In this document: positions 57,182-64,000 of the stretch, piece after piece
How positions within the stretch are numbered: position 1 is the stretch's first letter
Layout of the letters: each line of letters starts with the position of its first letter
Assembly (NCBI GenBank): GCA_947489425.1
Contig: CANLDL010000005.1
Span: 154,361-218,360 of the forward strand
Direction: 5' to 3'
Length of the DNA: 64,000 bases
Source of the DNA: an uncultured Pseudomonadales bacterium
GTDB lineage: Bacteria > Pseudomonadota > Gammaproteobacteria > Pseudomonadales > Cellvibrionaceae
Position numbers and translations under genes: made by a program
Notes under the pieces: model-generated
Database searches by the model: none
Told to the model about the DNA's origin: nothing
The model's input: only the letters and a program-made list of their open reading frames with translations

Positions 57182-57562
57182 ATGAACGATAAACGGCCTG
57201 TTAATTTGGATCTGAGTACTGTCAGGTTTCCAATTACAGCAATAGCATCCATCTTGCACCGCATTACTGCAGTTATTACATGGGTAGGCTTAGGCTTTTT
57301 ACTCTATTTAGTATGTTATGCGGTAAGTTCTGAACAAGAATACGCATCGCTTGTACAGTCAATGCAGGGTAATTTTTTACTTCAGTTTATCACTTGGGGC
57401 TTTTTAACCGCATTTGGTTACTACTGTTTAGCGTCTGCCAAGCATATCATCCAAGACTTTGGTTTCTGCGAAGATTTTCAAGGTGGTAGCATGATCTCTT
57501 GGGCTGCAATTATTGGTGGTATTGTATTAGCGATATTAGCGGGGGCATTGGTATGGGCGTAA
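57182..57562 (+). CDS. sdhC: Succinate dehydrogenase cytochrome b556 subunit SdhC
   Basis: A 126-residue membrane anchor with three helices. RPVNLDLSTVRFPITAIASI at the N-terminus is the family signature, Ser23 and Arg27 in SILHRIT match the quinone-site residues of the E. coli protein, and His88 in SAKHIIQDFG is the haem b ligand. GGAGAAAG precedes the ATG. Its place after sucD instead of before sdhA is unusual. It ends in TAATG, overlapping sdhD. Confidence 0.95.
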   Translation: MNDKRPVNLDLSTVRFPITAIASILHRITAVITWVGLGFLLYLVCYAVSSEQEYASLVQSMQGNFLLQFITWGFLTAFGYYCLASAKHIIQDFGFCEDFQGGSMISWAAIIGGIVLAILAGALVWA

Positions 57563-57882
57563 TGAATAACGGTGTTAAACAATGGATATTTCAACGAGTA
57601 TCTAATGCATTAATTATTAGTTTTGGTATTTGCCTACTTTGTATCTTCCTATCAGAAGATGGCTTGAGCTATACCTCTATTAATGAACTGCTATCGGGCG
57701 GTGCTTTTAGTATATATTTAGCGATTGTTTTGGTGTTTAGCTGCCTAAACGCAATGTTAGCGGGTTGGCAAATTGATGGCGATTATGCCTCAAAATTTGG
57801 CCTACCTAAGAACTTAATTACTACGGTTGCTGTTATTGCAAGCCTTGGTTTATTAGTTTTTGGCTTGCTGGTTTTGTTCTAA
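57562..57882 (+). CDS. sdhD: Succinate dehydrogenase membrane anchor subunit SdhD
   Basis: A 106-residue, three-helix anchor. ATG 57562 overlaps the sdhC stop; ATG 57553 is a three-codon-longer option. WIFQRVSNALI near the N-terminus and GWQIDGDY (residues 68-75, the Asp-Tyr pair near the quinone site) align with E. coli SdhD. At the position of the haem ligand His71 of E. coli, the sequence has Asn63 (CLNAMLAGWQ), so haem coordination on this side must differ or be absent. The gene ends the cluster and is followed by a terminator. Confidence 0.92.
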   Translation: MNNGVKQWIFQRVSNALIISFGICLLCIFLSEDGLSYTSINELLSGGAFSIYLAIVLVFSCLNAMLAGWQIDGDYASKFGLPKNLITTVAVIASLGLLVFGLLVLF

Positions 57883-57912
57883 ATTAAAGATGCTTTAATA
57901 GGCTTTACTAAT

Positions 57913-57941
57913 AAAAAAGGGTGCTGTTAGCACCCTTTTTT
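57913..57941 (+). terminator. Intrinsic terminator after sdhD
   Basis: GGGTGCT (57919-57925) and AGCACCC (57929-57935), loop GTT, with AAAAAA before and TTTTTT after, so it works on both strands. It ends the TCA cluster and probably the convergent small gene. Confidence 0.9.
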
Positions 57942-57986
57942 ATTGTCTTTTAATACTTAAGCTACGATCTTTATAGGGGCTAATAC

Positions 57987-58199
57987 CTATATATTCATCG
58001 CCTGTAAAGAGATATCGCCAACAGGTTTTTTAACTACTTCATCTGCAATATAACTGGTCATCTCATCAATACTGGTGAAATGACGCGACATATCATACTC
58101 ACCTTTAAAGGTATTTCCTGATTCGTCTTGTAGTTTAGCTAACTGAAATTTAGAGCCGTTTTCGCCGCGACCATTAATAATATAGTATTCAAGATTCAT
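57987..58199 (-). CDS. Small hypothetical protein
   Basis: A 70-residue soluble protein with a beta-hairpin-like N-terminal half (NLEYYIINGRGENGSKFQLA) and a helical DEMTSYIADEVVKKP segment. A GGGGATT motif lies about 8 bases before the ATG (minus strand). It is convergent with sdhD across the terminator. No family recognised. Confidence 0.65.
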   Translation of the reverse strand: MNLEYYIINGRGENGSKFQLAKLQDESGNTFKGEYDMSRHFTSIDEMTSYIADEVVKKPVGDISLQAMNI

Positions 58200-58296
58200 T
58201 AACTGTAATCCCCGATTAAATAGATTTGCTGCTTAATTATAGCTATAGAGTATGCCGATGTCATTGTTATTTGTCCCTGCTAGTCATATAAACTAG

Positions 58297-59181
58297 TTAG
58301 TTTCTCTGGGTTAAAATAATACCGGCAAAGACAAGTATTGCCCCTAAAAGGTGGTACAGTTCTAGTTCCTCTCCAAGTAAAAGTAGTGATAAAAAAGCAC
58401 CAAATAAAGGAATTAAGTGCAAGTAGCCTCCCGCCTGATTCGCACCTATTAATTCAACCCCTCTGTTCCAGCAGATAAAGGCCAAAATAGAAGGCACAAT
58501 AGCCAGATAAACTAATGCGGAATAAGTTGATATATTCCAAGCTGAGGTAACCGAGCTTGACTCAAATATTATTGCAGCTAGAGCAAGCACTATAGTGCCT
58601 GTAACAGCGGTTGAAAATAATAGGGTAAGTTGTGATATTGCTGTTGGCTTGTTCTTTAAAGCAATAGAGTAGGCCGCCCATGTAATACTTGCCAAGAACA
58701 TCCAGAAATCACCTATACCAAAGGTTAAGGTCTCGATGACTTCGATATTGCCGTGAGAAATAATTGTAGTTACGCCTAATAGAGAAATGATGATACCTAG
58801 TGAGGCTTTAGCTGAAGGAAATTCGCGATAAATAATTAGGTTCCCAATAAAAATCAATACAGGACATAAGGACAGTAGCAATAAAGCATTAACAACAGCT
58901 GTTGTTTGCAGCGCTAAGTATAAAAATACCTGAAAACAAGCGATCCCCAGAAACCCTAAGAGGCTGATAATAGGCCAATGCTTAAGTATGGTAGTGGATT
59001 CCAGACGCAGTGATGAGTAAATAAAGGGTAGTAGGATCAATAGAGCTAAAACCCAGCGAATAAGGCTCATATCAATGGCATCAACGTGATCTTTTAGGAC
59101 TCGTCCAATAATGGCATTGCTGGCCCAAAATAAGGCAGAGAGCACCAGTAAGAGCCTTGGCTTTGAAAGTAGGTAATGAAT
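58297..59181 (-). CDS. EamA/DMT-family transporter with probable ATT start
   Basis: A ten-helix drug/metabolite transporter with two EamA repeats: SALFWASNAIIGRVL near the N-terminus and, in the second half, FWMFLASITWAAYSIALKN and the closing LGEELELYHLLGAILVFAGI. Substrate unknown. The first conventional start, GTG 59145, has no Shine-Dalgarno and truncates helix 1. The frame stays open upstream to ATT at 59179-59181, six bases after a perfect AAGGAG (59193-59188), and the added HYLLSKPRLLLV completes a typical first helix. I therefore take ATT as the likely start. Gene length is then 294 codons, normal for the family. Confidence 0.85.
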   Translation of the reverse strand: MHYLLSKPRLLLVLSALFWASNAIIGRVLKDHVDAIDMSLIRWVLALLILLPFIYSSLRLESTTILKHWPIISLLGFLGIACFQVFLYLALQTTAVVNALLLLSLCPVLIFIGNLIIYREFPSAKASLGIIISLLGVTTIISHGNIEVIETLTFGIGDFWMFLASITWAAYSIALKNKPTAISQLTLLFSTAVTGTIVLALAAIIFESSSVTSAWNISTYSALVYLAIVPSILAFICWNRGVELIGANQAGGYLHLIPLFGAFLSLLLLGEELELYHLLGAILVFAGIILTQRN

Positions 59182-59249
59182 AAGTCACTCCTTGATAGCA
59201 TGGTGAGGCTTTTGAAAGTGTAAACAGCGCAGAGCGCTATAGTATAGAC

Positions 59250-59277
59250 CTTGAAAATATTGTATACCCCCCAATAT
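59250..59277 (+). promoter_or_regulatory. Heat-shock (sigma-32-type) promoter of htpG
   Basis: CTTGAAA (59250-59256) and CCCCAATAT (59269-59277) are separated by 12 bases, a good match to the RpoH consensus CTTGAAA and CCCCATNT with one extra A in the -10. It lies 107 bases before the htpG start codon. Confidence 0.65.
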
Positions 59278-59383
59278 ACCCTCGTAATTCATTAAAGGAT
59301 GATAGATTTGATAGTGAGTTGTATTAAAGCTATTGATTTGTTTATTCTGATTACTTTTTGTTATTTTATATTAAGGAGCTCTT

Positions 59384-61327
59384 GTGACTACAACTGCTGA
59401 TTCAAAAGCCACTCAAAAAGAAACTATGGGGTTTCAGGCAGAGGCGAAACAATTACTACAATTGATGATCCATTCACTGTATTCAAATCGTGAAATATTT
59501 TTACGTGAATTAGTCTCCAATGCATCAGATGCAGCTGATAAATTGCGTTTTGAAGCACTTAACGACAGCAGCTTGTACGAAGATGATCCTGAGTTAGCTA
59601 TTCGTGTGGAGTTCGATAAGGAAGCAAAAACAGTCACCATTAGTGATAACGGCATCGGTATGAGCCGCGAGGAAGTGATTAATAATCTTGGTACGATTGC
59701 AAAATCGGGTACGGCTGCTTTTATGGAGCAGTTATCGGGCGACCAGAAGAAGGATTCACAGCTTATTGGACAATTTGGTGTGGGCTTTTACTCGGCATTT
59801 ATTGTCGCCGATAACGTCGAAGTATTCACACGTCGCGCAGGCGATGATAAATCGGCAGGTACGCATTGGCAGTGCAAAGGTGATGCTGACTTTACTATCG
59901 AGCCCGTTGAAAAAGCGAACCGTGGTACGACCATTGTTATGCACTTAAAAGAAGATGCCGTCGAATTTGCCGATGATTGGCGTCTACGCTCTGTTATCAA
60001 AAAGTATTCAGACCACATCTCGTTGCCTGTGATTATGAAAAAGGAAGTCACCGAACCTGCTCCTGAGGCTGTAGAAGGTGAAGAAGCTAAAGAAACAGTC
60101 ACTATTGAAGACGAAGTGATCAATACGGCTACTGCACTTTGGACACGCTCGCGTAGTGAGGTGAACGATGAAGAATATCAAGAATTCTACAAGCATATCT
60201 CCCACGACTACAGCGACGCACTAAGTTGGAGTCACAACAAGGTTGAAGGTAAATTAGATTACACCAGCTTACTGTTTATACCCAAAAAAGCCCCCTTTGA
60301 TATGTTTAACCGCGATACCGCACGTGGCTTAAAATTATACGTACAGCGTACGTTTATTATGGACGAAGCCGAGCAATTCCTGCCGCTGTATTTACGCTTT
60401 ATCAAAGGCGTAGTTGATTCAAACGATATCTCACTCAATGTATCGCGCGAAATCTTACAAAAAGATCCAAACGTCGATGCTATGCGCTCTGCATTAACCA
60501 AGCGTGTACTGGATATGCTCGATAAAATGGCTAAGAAGAAGCCAGAAGAATATAAAGAATTTTGGAAAGAGTTTGGCCAAGTATTAAAAGAAGGTCCAGG
60601 TGAAGATTTTGCTAATAAAGAAAAAATCGCCAAGTTGTTGCGCTTCTCGACTACCCATACTGAGACTCAAGATCAAGATCAATCATTAGATGAATACATT
60701 ACACGTATGCAAGAAGGGCAAGATAAGATCTACTATGTTGCCGCTGAAAACTACAACACCGCTAAGAACTCTCCACACCTAGAAGTGTTCCGCAAAAAAG
60801 GTATTGAGGTTTTACTATTAACCGACCGTGTTGATGATTGGACGATGAGTCATCTACGTGATTACGATGGTAAGTCATTGCAAGATGTGGGTCGTGGTGC
60901 TCTAGATTTGGGTGAGCTTGATAGCGAGGAAGAGAAGAAAGAGCAAGAAAAAATCAATGAAGAATTAAAAGGCTTGATTGAGCGTAGCCAAAAAACCTTG
61001 GCAGAAAAAGTAGAGGACGTAAGACTGACGAATCGCTTAACGGATTCGCCTGCTTGTGTGGTTGTCGGTGAAGCAGACATGGGTGCGCAAATGCGTAGAA
61101 TGCTTGAACAAGCAGGGCAAGATGTACCCGAGAGCAAGCCTATTTTTGAGCTGAACCCAGAGCATCCACTGGTCAAGAAGCTAGATCAAGAAGCTGATGA
61201 AGATCGCTTCAATGATTTGGTTAATATCTTATTTGATCAGGCAAATCTTGCTGAGGGTGGCCAACTTGAAGACCCTGCTGCTTATGTTGGACGCCTAAAT
61301 AAACTATTGCTTGAACTGTCTAACTAA
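59384..61327 (+). CDS. htpG: Molecular chaperone HtpG (Hsp90)
   Basis: A 647-residue Hsp90. The N-terminal ATPase is seen in LFLREL-type [40 protein letters not shown] and [15 protein letters not shown]. The middle domain has [11 protein letters not shown] and [18 protein letters not shown], and the C-terminal dimerisation domain completes the protein. The start is GTG 59384 after AAGGAGC. A sigma-32-like promoter lies upstream. Length is slightly above the E. coli protein, due to an acidic insert near residue 225-240 ([12 protein letters not shown]). Confidence 0.97.
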   Translation: MTTTADSKATQKETMGFQAEAKQLLQLMIHSLYSNREIFLRELVSNASDAADKLRFEALNDSSLYEDDPELAIRVEFDKEAKTVTISDNGIGMSREEVINNLGTIAKSGTAAFMEQLSGDQKKDSQLIGQFGVGFYSAFIVADNVEVFTRRAGDDKSAGTHWQCKGDADFTIEPVEKANRGTTIVMHLKEDAVEFADDWRLRSVIKKYSDHISLPVIMKKEVTEPAPEAVEGEEAKETVTIEDEVINTATALWTRSRSEVNDEEYQEFYKHISHDYSDALSWSHNKVEGKLDYTSLLFIPKKAPFDMFNRDTARGLKLYVQRTFIMDEAEQFLPLYLRFIKGVVDSNDISLNVSREILQKDPNVDAMRSALTKRVLDMLDKMAKKKPEEYKEFWKEFGQVLKEGPGEDFANKEKIAKLLRFSTTHTETQDQDQSLDEYITRMQEGQDKIYYVAAENYNTAKNSPHLEVFRKKGIEVLLLTDRVDDWTMSHLRDYDGKSLQDVGRGALDLGELDSEEEKKEQEKINEELKGLIERSQKTLAEKVEDVRLTNRLTDSPACVVVGEADMGAQMRRMLEQAGQDVPESKPIFELNPEHPLVKKLDQEADEDRFNDLVNILFDQANLAEGGQLEDPAAYVGRLNKLLLELSN

Positions 61328-61349
61328 GCAATAACATTTATTGTTTTAT

Positions 61350-61384
61350 AAAGCTTGGCTGCTTATACAGTCAAGCTTTTTTAT
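61350..61384 (+). terminator. Intrinsic terminator after htpG
   Basis: AAAGCTTG (61350-61357) with CAAGCTTT (61372-61379), extended inside by CTG and CAG, followed by TTTTTTATT. Confidence 0.82.
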
Positions 61385-61558
61385 TATTATCAAAAACTAT
61401 TTACCCTGGCTTTTAGATAGATTAAAAGTATTCAGGTGTATCTACTCGACATTGCTTGGTATGATGTCAGACGGCGTTTATTTCACCTAAGCTATTCAGT
61501 CGTTTTATTGCGATTGTAAACACAGAACTATAAACATAACGACAAACTTCTTTTATCT

Positions 61559-62587
61559 ATGACAACACGCAAAGATCATAAAATTGCCATTATTGGTGGT
61601 GGTAGTTTCGGTACGGCTCTCGCACATGTCGTCGCTAGCAATCACTTTGAAACACGTTTATGGATGCGAGATAGCCAGCGGGCATTAGAGACACAATCGA
61701 GTCGCGAGAATATACGCTATTTACCAGGGCATACATTAGCTGAATCACTGACTATAAGCTGTGACTTAAAAGCTGTTATTGATGGTTGCGATATTATTTT
61801 TGTATCGGTCCCTAGTTCTTCTTTTCGAGAGGTAGTGCAGCACATCCGTCCATTTATTAAAGATTCAATGGGTGTAGTTAGTACCACAAAGGGCATTGGT
61901 CGTGATGGTTTCACTGTGATGAGTGAAATCCTAAAGCAAGAGCTACCGAATAATGCTATTGGTGTATTGAGCGGTCCTAATTTTGCCAAAGAGATGGTAC
62001 AAGGGCAGCTAACAGGGTCAGTCATTGCTAGTGTTGATGATACGCTGGTTAAAGTTATTCAAGATATTTTGGGCTCTGGTCTATTTCGTATTTATTCGAG
62101 TAATGATTGCTACGGTGTTGAGTTAGCTGGTGCCTTAAAAAATATTTATGCGCTAATGGTAGGTATGGCTCAAGCGAGGCATTACGGCCAAAATACACTA
62201 GCACTATTAATGACACGGGCACTTGCTGAGATGGGGCGCTTTGCCCACGCACTAGGTGCAGACCCAATGACTTTTTTAGGTCTGGCTGGTGTTGGTGATT
62301 TGTTTTTAACCTGTAACTCTAACCTAAGTCGCAATTATCGGGTGGGCTTTGCCATGGGAGAAGGCAAGTCACTAACAAGCGCGATAAAGAGCGTGGGCCA
62401 AGTTGTTGAAGGTGTTAATACACTGCGCTTAGTAAAAACTAAAGCAGGCGAATTAAATGTTGATATGCCACTGGTTGATGCTCTCTATGCTTTATTATTT
62501 GAGGGCGCATCGGCTGATAGTATTATCGATCAGTTAATGCTAAGCGAACAAAATAGCGATGTAGACTTCACCGGAGCAATACGATGA
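61559..62587 (+). CDS. gpsA: Glycerol-3-phosphate dehydrogenase [NAD(P)+] GpsA
   Basis: A 342-residue enzyme that reduces dihydroxyacetone phosphate to sn-glycerol-3-phosphate for phospholipid synthesis. Motifs: IIGGGSFGTALAHVVASN (NAD loop), GVLSGPNFAKEMVQG, the catalytic lysine in ELAGALKNIYALMVG, and GLAGVGDLFLTCNSNLSRN. ATG 61559 has no strong Shine-Dalgarno. It overlaps the following DUF4389 gene by four bases. The gpsA-DUF4389-sixA order is common in Pseudomonas and relatives. Confidence 0.96.
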   Translation: MTTRKDHKIAIIGGGSFGTALAHVVASNHFETRLWMRDSQRALETQSSRENIRYLPGHTLAESLTISCDLKAVIDGCDIIFVSVPSSSFREVVQHIRPFIKDSMGVVSTTKGIGRDGFTVMSEILKQELPNNAIGVLSGPNFAKEMVQGQLTGSVIASVDDTLVKVIQDILGSGLFRIYSSNDCYGVELAGALKNIYALMVGMAQARHYGQNTLALLMTRALAEMGRFAHALGADPMTFLGLAGVGDLFLTCNSNLSRNYRVGFAMGEGKSLTSAIKSVGQVVEGVNTLRLVKTKAGELNVDMPLVDALYALLFEGASADSIIDQLMLSEQNSDVDFTGAIR

Positions 62588-62982
62588 AAGACCAATCTCA
62601 AGATAAAAATACAGACGATGATATTAAAACAATCGATAGCGAGCGCGTTGACGCGGAAATAGTCGAGACCGTTGAACCTAGCTGGAAAGAGCGCCTACTG
62701 TCCGTAGAACACTGGTTGCGTTTTGTTTTTATGGTGTTGTTTATAGTGATACTGAGTATCGTTAGTTATCTCATTGTTGCGTTAGTTATTTTGCAATTCC
62801 TATGGGCTTTAGTCACAGGCGAGGGTAATGAAAAATTAAGGGACTTTGGTGGTAGTGTTGCGTGTTTTATTCATCAGGTATTACGTTTTTTAACCTACAA
62901 TACCGATGATAAACCCTTCCCCTTTGCCGATTGGCCAGAGCCAGAAAAGAATAATGCATCTGATTCAACAGGCGAAAACTAA
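62584..62982 (+). CDS. DUF4389 membrane protein
   Basis: A 132-residue protein with an acidic N-terminal region (residues 1-33), a hydrophobic pair of helices (about 45-75, FVFMVLFIVILSIVSYLIVA and VILQFLWALVTG) and a conserved C-terminal FIHQVLRFLTYNTDDKPFPF segment that defines DUF4389. The biochemical role is unknown. ATG overlaps the gpsA stop (ATGA), so expression is coupled. It is followed by sixA 15 bases later. Confidence 0.88.
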   Translation: MKDQSQDKNTDDDIKTIDSERVDAEIVETVEPSWKERLLSVEHWLRFVFMVLFIVILSIVSYLIVALVILQFLWALVTGEGNEKLRDFGGSVACFIHQVLRFLTYNTDDKPFPFADWPEPEKNNASDSTGEN

Positions 62983-62997
62983 TAAAAGGATTTATTG

Positions 62998-63453
62998 ATG
63001 AACGTTTTTATTATGCGCCATGGAGAAGCGACTACATTTGCAAATAACGATAGGGAGCGTGAGCTTACAGAACATGGTCAAGATGAAGTTATCGGAATGA
63101 CTAAGCGTTGCGCAAAAGATTTTGCAGCAGTCGATGAAATTTGGGCTAGCCCCTATATTCGTACTCAGCAAACGGCCTCGGTGGTTAGTACGATTATTGA
63201 TAAAAAAATTGTTACCCATGGATTTTTAACGCCAACCAATAACCCTGATAGCGTGCTAAAGGTGCTAGCCGCAGAAGATAAAACGATTCTTATTGTAAGT
63301 CATCAACCGTTGGTAGGAACATTAGTTGATAAGTTAGCCGACCTTGAAACGGGTCGCTACCGTATGGGTACAGCAGCTGTTGCTAATATTAATCTGCCTT
63401 TTTGGGCGATGGGTTGCGGTGAACTTTCTTGGCTTTATCAGCCCAGTGATTAA
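62998..63453 (+). CDS. sixA: Phosphohistidine phosphatase SixA
   Basis: A 151-residue histidine phosphatase superfamily protein. The catalytic RHG motif is at the N-terminus (FIMRHGEAT), with WASPYIRTQQTA and the second histidine in VSHQPLVGTLVDKL. SixA dephosphorylates phosphohistidines, for example in the nitrogen phosphotransferase system of E. coli. ATG 62998 with AAAGGA upstream is used instead of the TTG three bases before it. Confidence 0.92.
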   Translation: MNVFIMRHGEATTFANNDRERELTEHGQDEVIGMTKRCAKDFAAVDEIWASPYIRTQQTASVVSTIIDKKIVTHGFLTPTNNPDSVLKVLAAEDKTILIVSHQPLVGTLVDKLADLETGRYRMGTAAVANINLPFWAMGCGELSWLYQPSD

Positions 63454-63473
63454 TAGAGATGTAGAAAACGACT

Positions 63474-64000
63474 ATGCCAACTAAGCATTTTCCAAAAGCA
63501 ACAGAAGTCGACTTTGTTTTTAATGAGTTCCGATATAGTGGACAAATATGGGGCAAACAACATGGCCTTCCAGTTATTGCTTTACATGGTTGGCTAGATA
63601 ATAGCGCCAGTTTTGATGTGCTTGCACCGCGATTATCCGATGTACATTTGTTAGCGCCAGACCTTGCCGGTCAAGGGCAGAGTGATCGCTACGGTGGCTT
63701 AAGTGACTATCCCGTTTGGTCTGAAATTATGGCGGTTTTTGAAATGGCTGATCATATGGGGTGGGATGAATTTGCTTTAATCGGGCATTCCCGTGGTGCA
63801 ATGATGTCAGTGCTAGCGGCATCGGTATTTCCAGAGCGTGTTTCCCATTTAATTCTATTAGATGCCCTAGGGCCTTTTCCCGTTGCCCCAGAGAAACTCC
63901 CCGAGCGTATGCAAAATAGTATTGCTGAGATGAGACGTCGACTTAAGCGTAAATTATCCTGTTATAAAACTTTTGATGATGCTATTCATGCTCGTTGCCA
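63474..64000 (+). CDS. Alpha/beta hydrolase, N-terminal part (3' end outside window)
   Basis: The frame is open from ATG 63474 to the right edge (175 codons). Typical elements are the oxyanion strand turn ALHGWLDNSASFDVLAP, PDLAGQGQSDR, and the nucleophile elbow GHSRGAMMS (Ser within GxSxG). The substrate is unknown; small esterase-like or acyl-transfer enzymes of this type follow sixA in several relatives. The acid and His of the triad would lie beyond the window. Confidence 0.85.
   Translation, partial: MPTKHFPKATEVDFVFNEFRYSGQIWGKQHGLPVIALHGWLDNSASFDVLAPRLSDVHLLAPDLAGQGQSDRYGGLSDYPVWSEIMAVFEMADHMGWDEFALIGHSRGAMMSVLAASVFPERVSHLILLDALGPFPVAPEKLPERMQNSIAEMRRRLKRKLSCYKTFDDAIHARC

Overview
The window is chromosomal DNA of a free-living, motile, aerobic gammaproteobacterium of moderate to low G+C content. 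The core order gltA / sdh-suc / htpG / gpsA-DUF4389-sixA resembles the Pseudomonas and Cellvibrionales side of the class. A complete glycine-betaine demethylation route and a large chemotaxis locus fit a marine or host-associated lifestyle; this placement is inference, because no rRNA gene is present.

Layout. (1) 1-3448: end of a soluble NAD-linked formate dehydrogenase operon (fdsA partial, fdhD/fdsC, fdsD, one unknown gene). (2) 3630-7589: a GbdR-like GATase/AraC regulator divergent from a single-chain dimethylglycine/sarcosine-dehydrogenase-like flavoprotein with a GcvT-type folate half. (3) 7937-14990: an AT-rich accessory island. Its core (about 8860-12890) is an integron-type gene-cassette array without an integrase in view: small plus-strand genes, each followed by an attC-like imperfect palindrome. 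Cargo includes a stand-alone sigma-70 region-4 protein, a small P-loop kinase, an L,D-transpeptidase and several unknowns. Small membrane proteins and a YrbL-type kinase-fold protein follow. (4) 15294-29775: an Fe(II)/2-oxoglutarate dioxygenase with a D-2-hydroxyacid dehydrogenase, a Cache chemoreceptor, a decayed EamA transporter, an Ada-type methyltransferase, divergent gbcA/gbcB, and soxBDAG split by a MITE-like element. (5) 29919-43179: a chemotaxis locus (STAS, cheY, cheA, two cheW, cheR, cheD, cheB, a CheZ-like gene, two large MCPs), followed by a LapG-like protease. (6) 44047-57882: gltA, then sdhAB-sucAB-lpd-sucCD-sdhCD, with the membrane-anchor genes at the far end of the cluster instead of the front. 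(7) 57987-64000: a small unknown gene, an EamA transporter with a probable non-canonical start, htpG with a heat-shock-type promoter, gpsA, a DUF4389 gene, sixA and the start of an alpha/beta hydrolase.

How it fits together. GbcAB removes one methyl from glycine betaine to give dimethylglycine, the GcvT-fused flavoprotein probably handles dimethylglycine, and SoxBDAG converts sarcosine to glycine. The one-carbon units leave on tetrahydrofolate or as formaldehyde, can be oxidised to formate, and Fds turns formate into CO2 and NADH. The TCA cluster then takes up the carbon.

Items most worth a second look: the integrase-less cassette array and its sigma-region-4 cargo, the displaced sdhCD pair (with Asn at the SdhD haem-ligand position), the CheZ-like gene with a DxxxQ motif, the two-lipoyl-domain SucB, the palindrome between gbcA and gbcB, and the MITE inside the sox operon.
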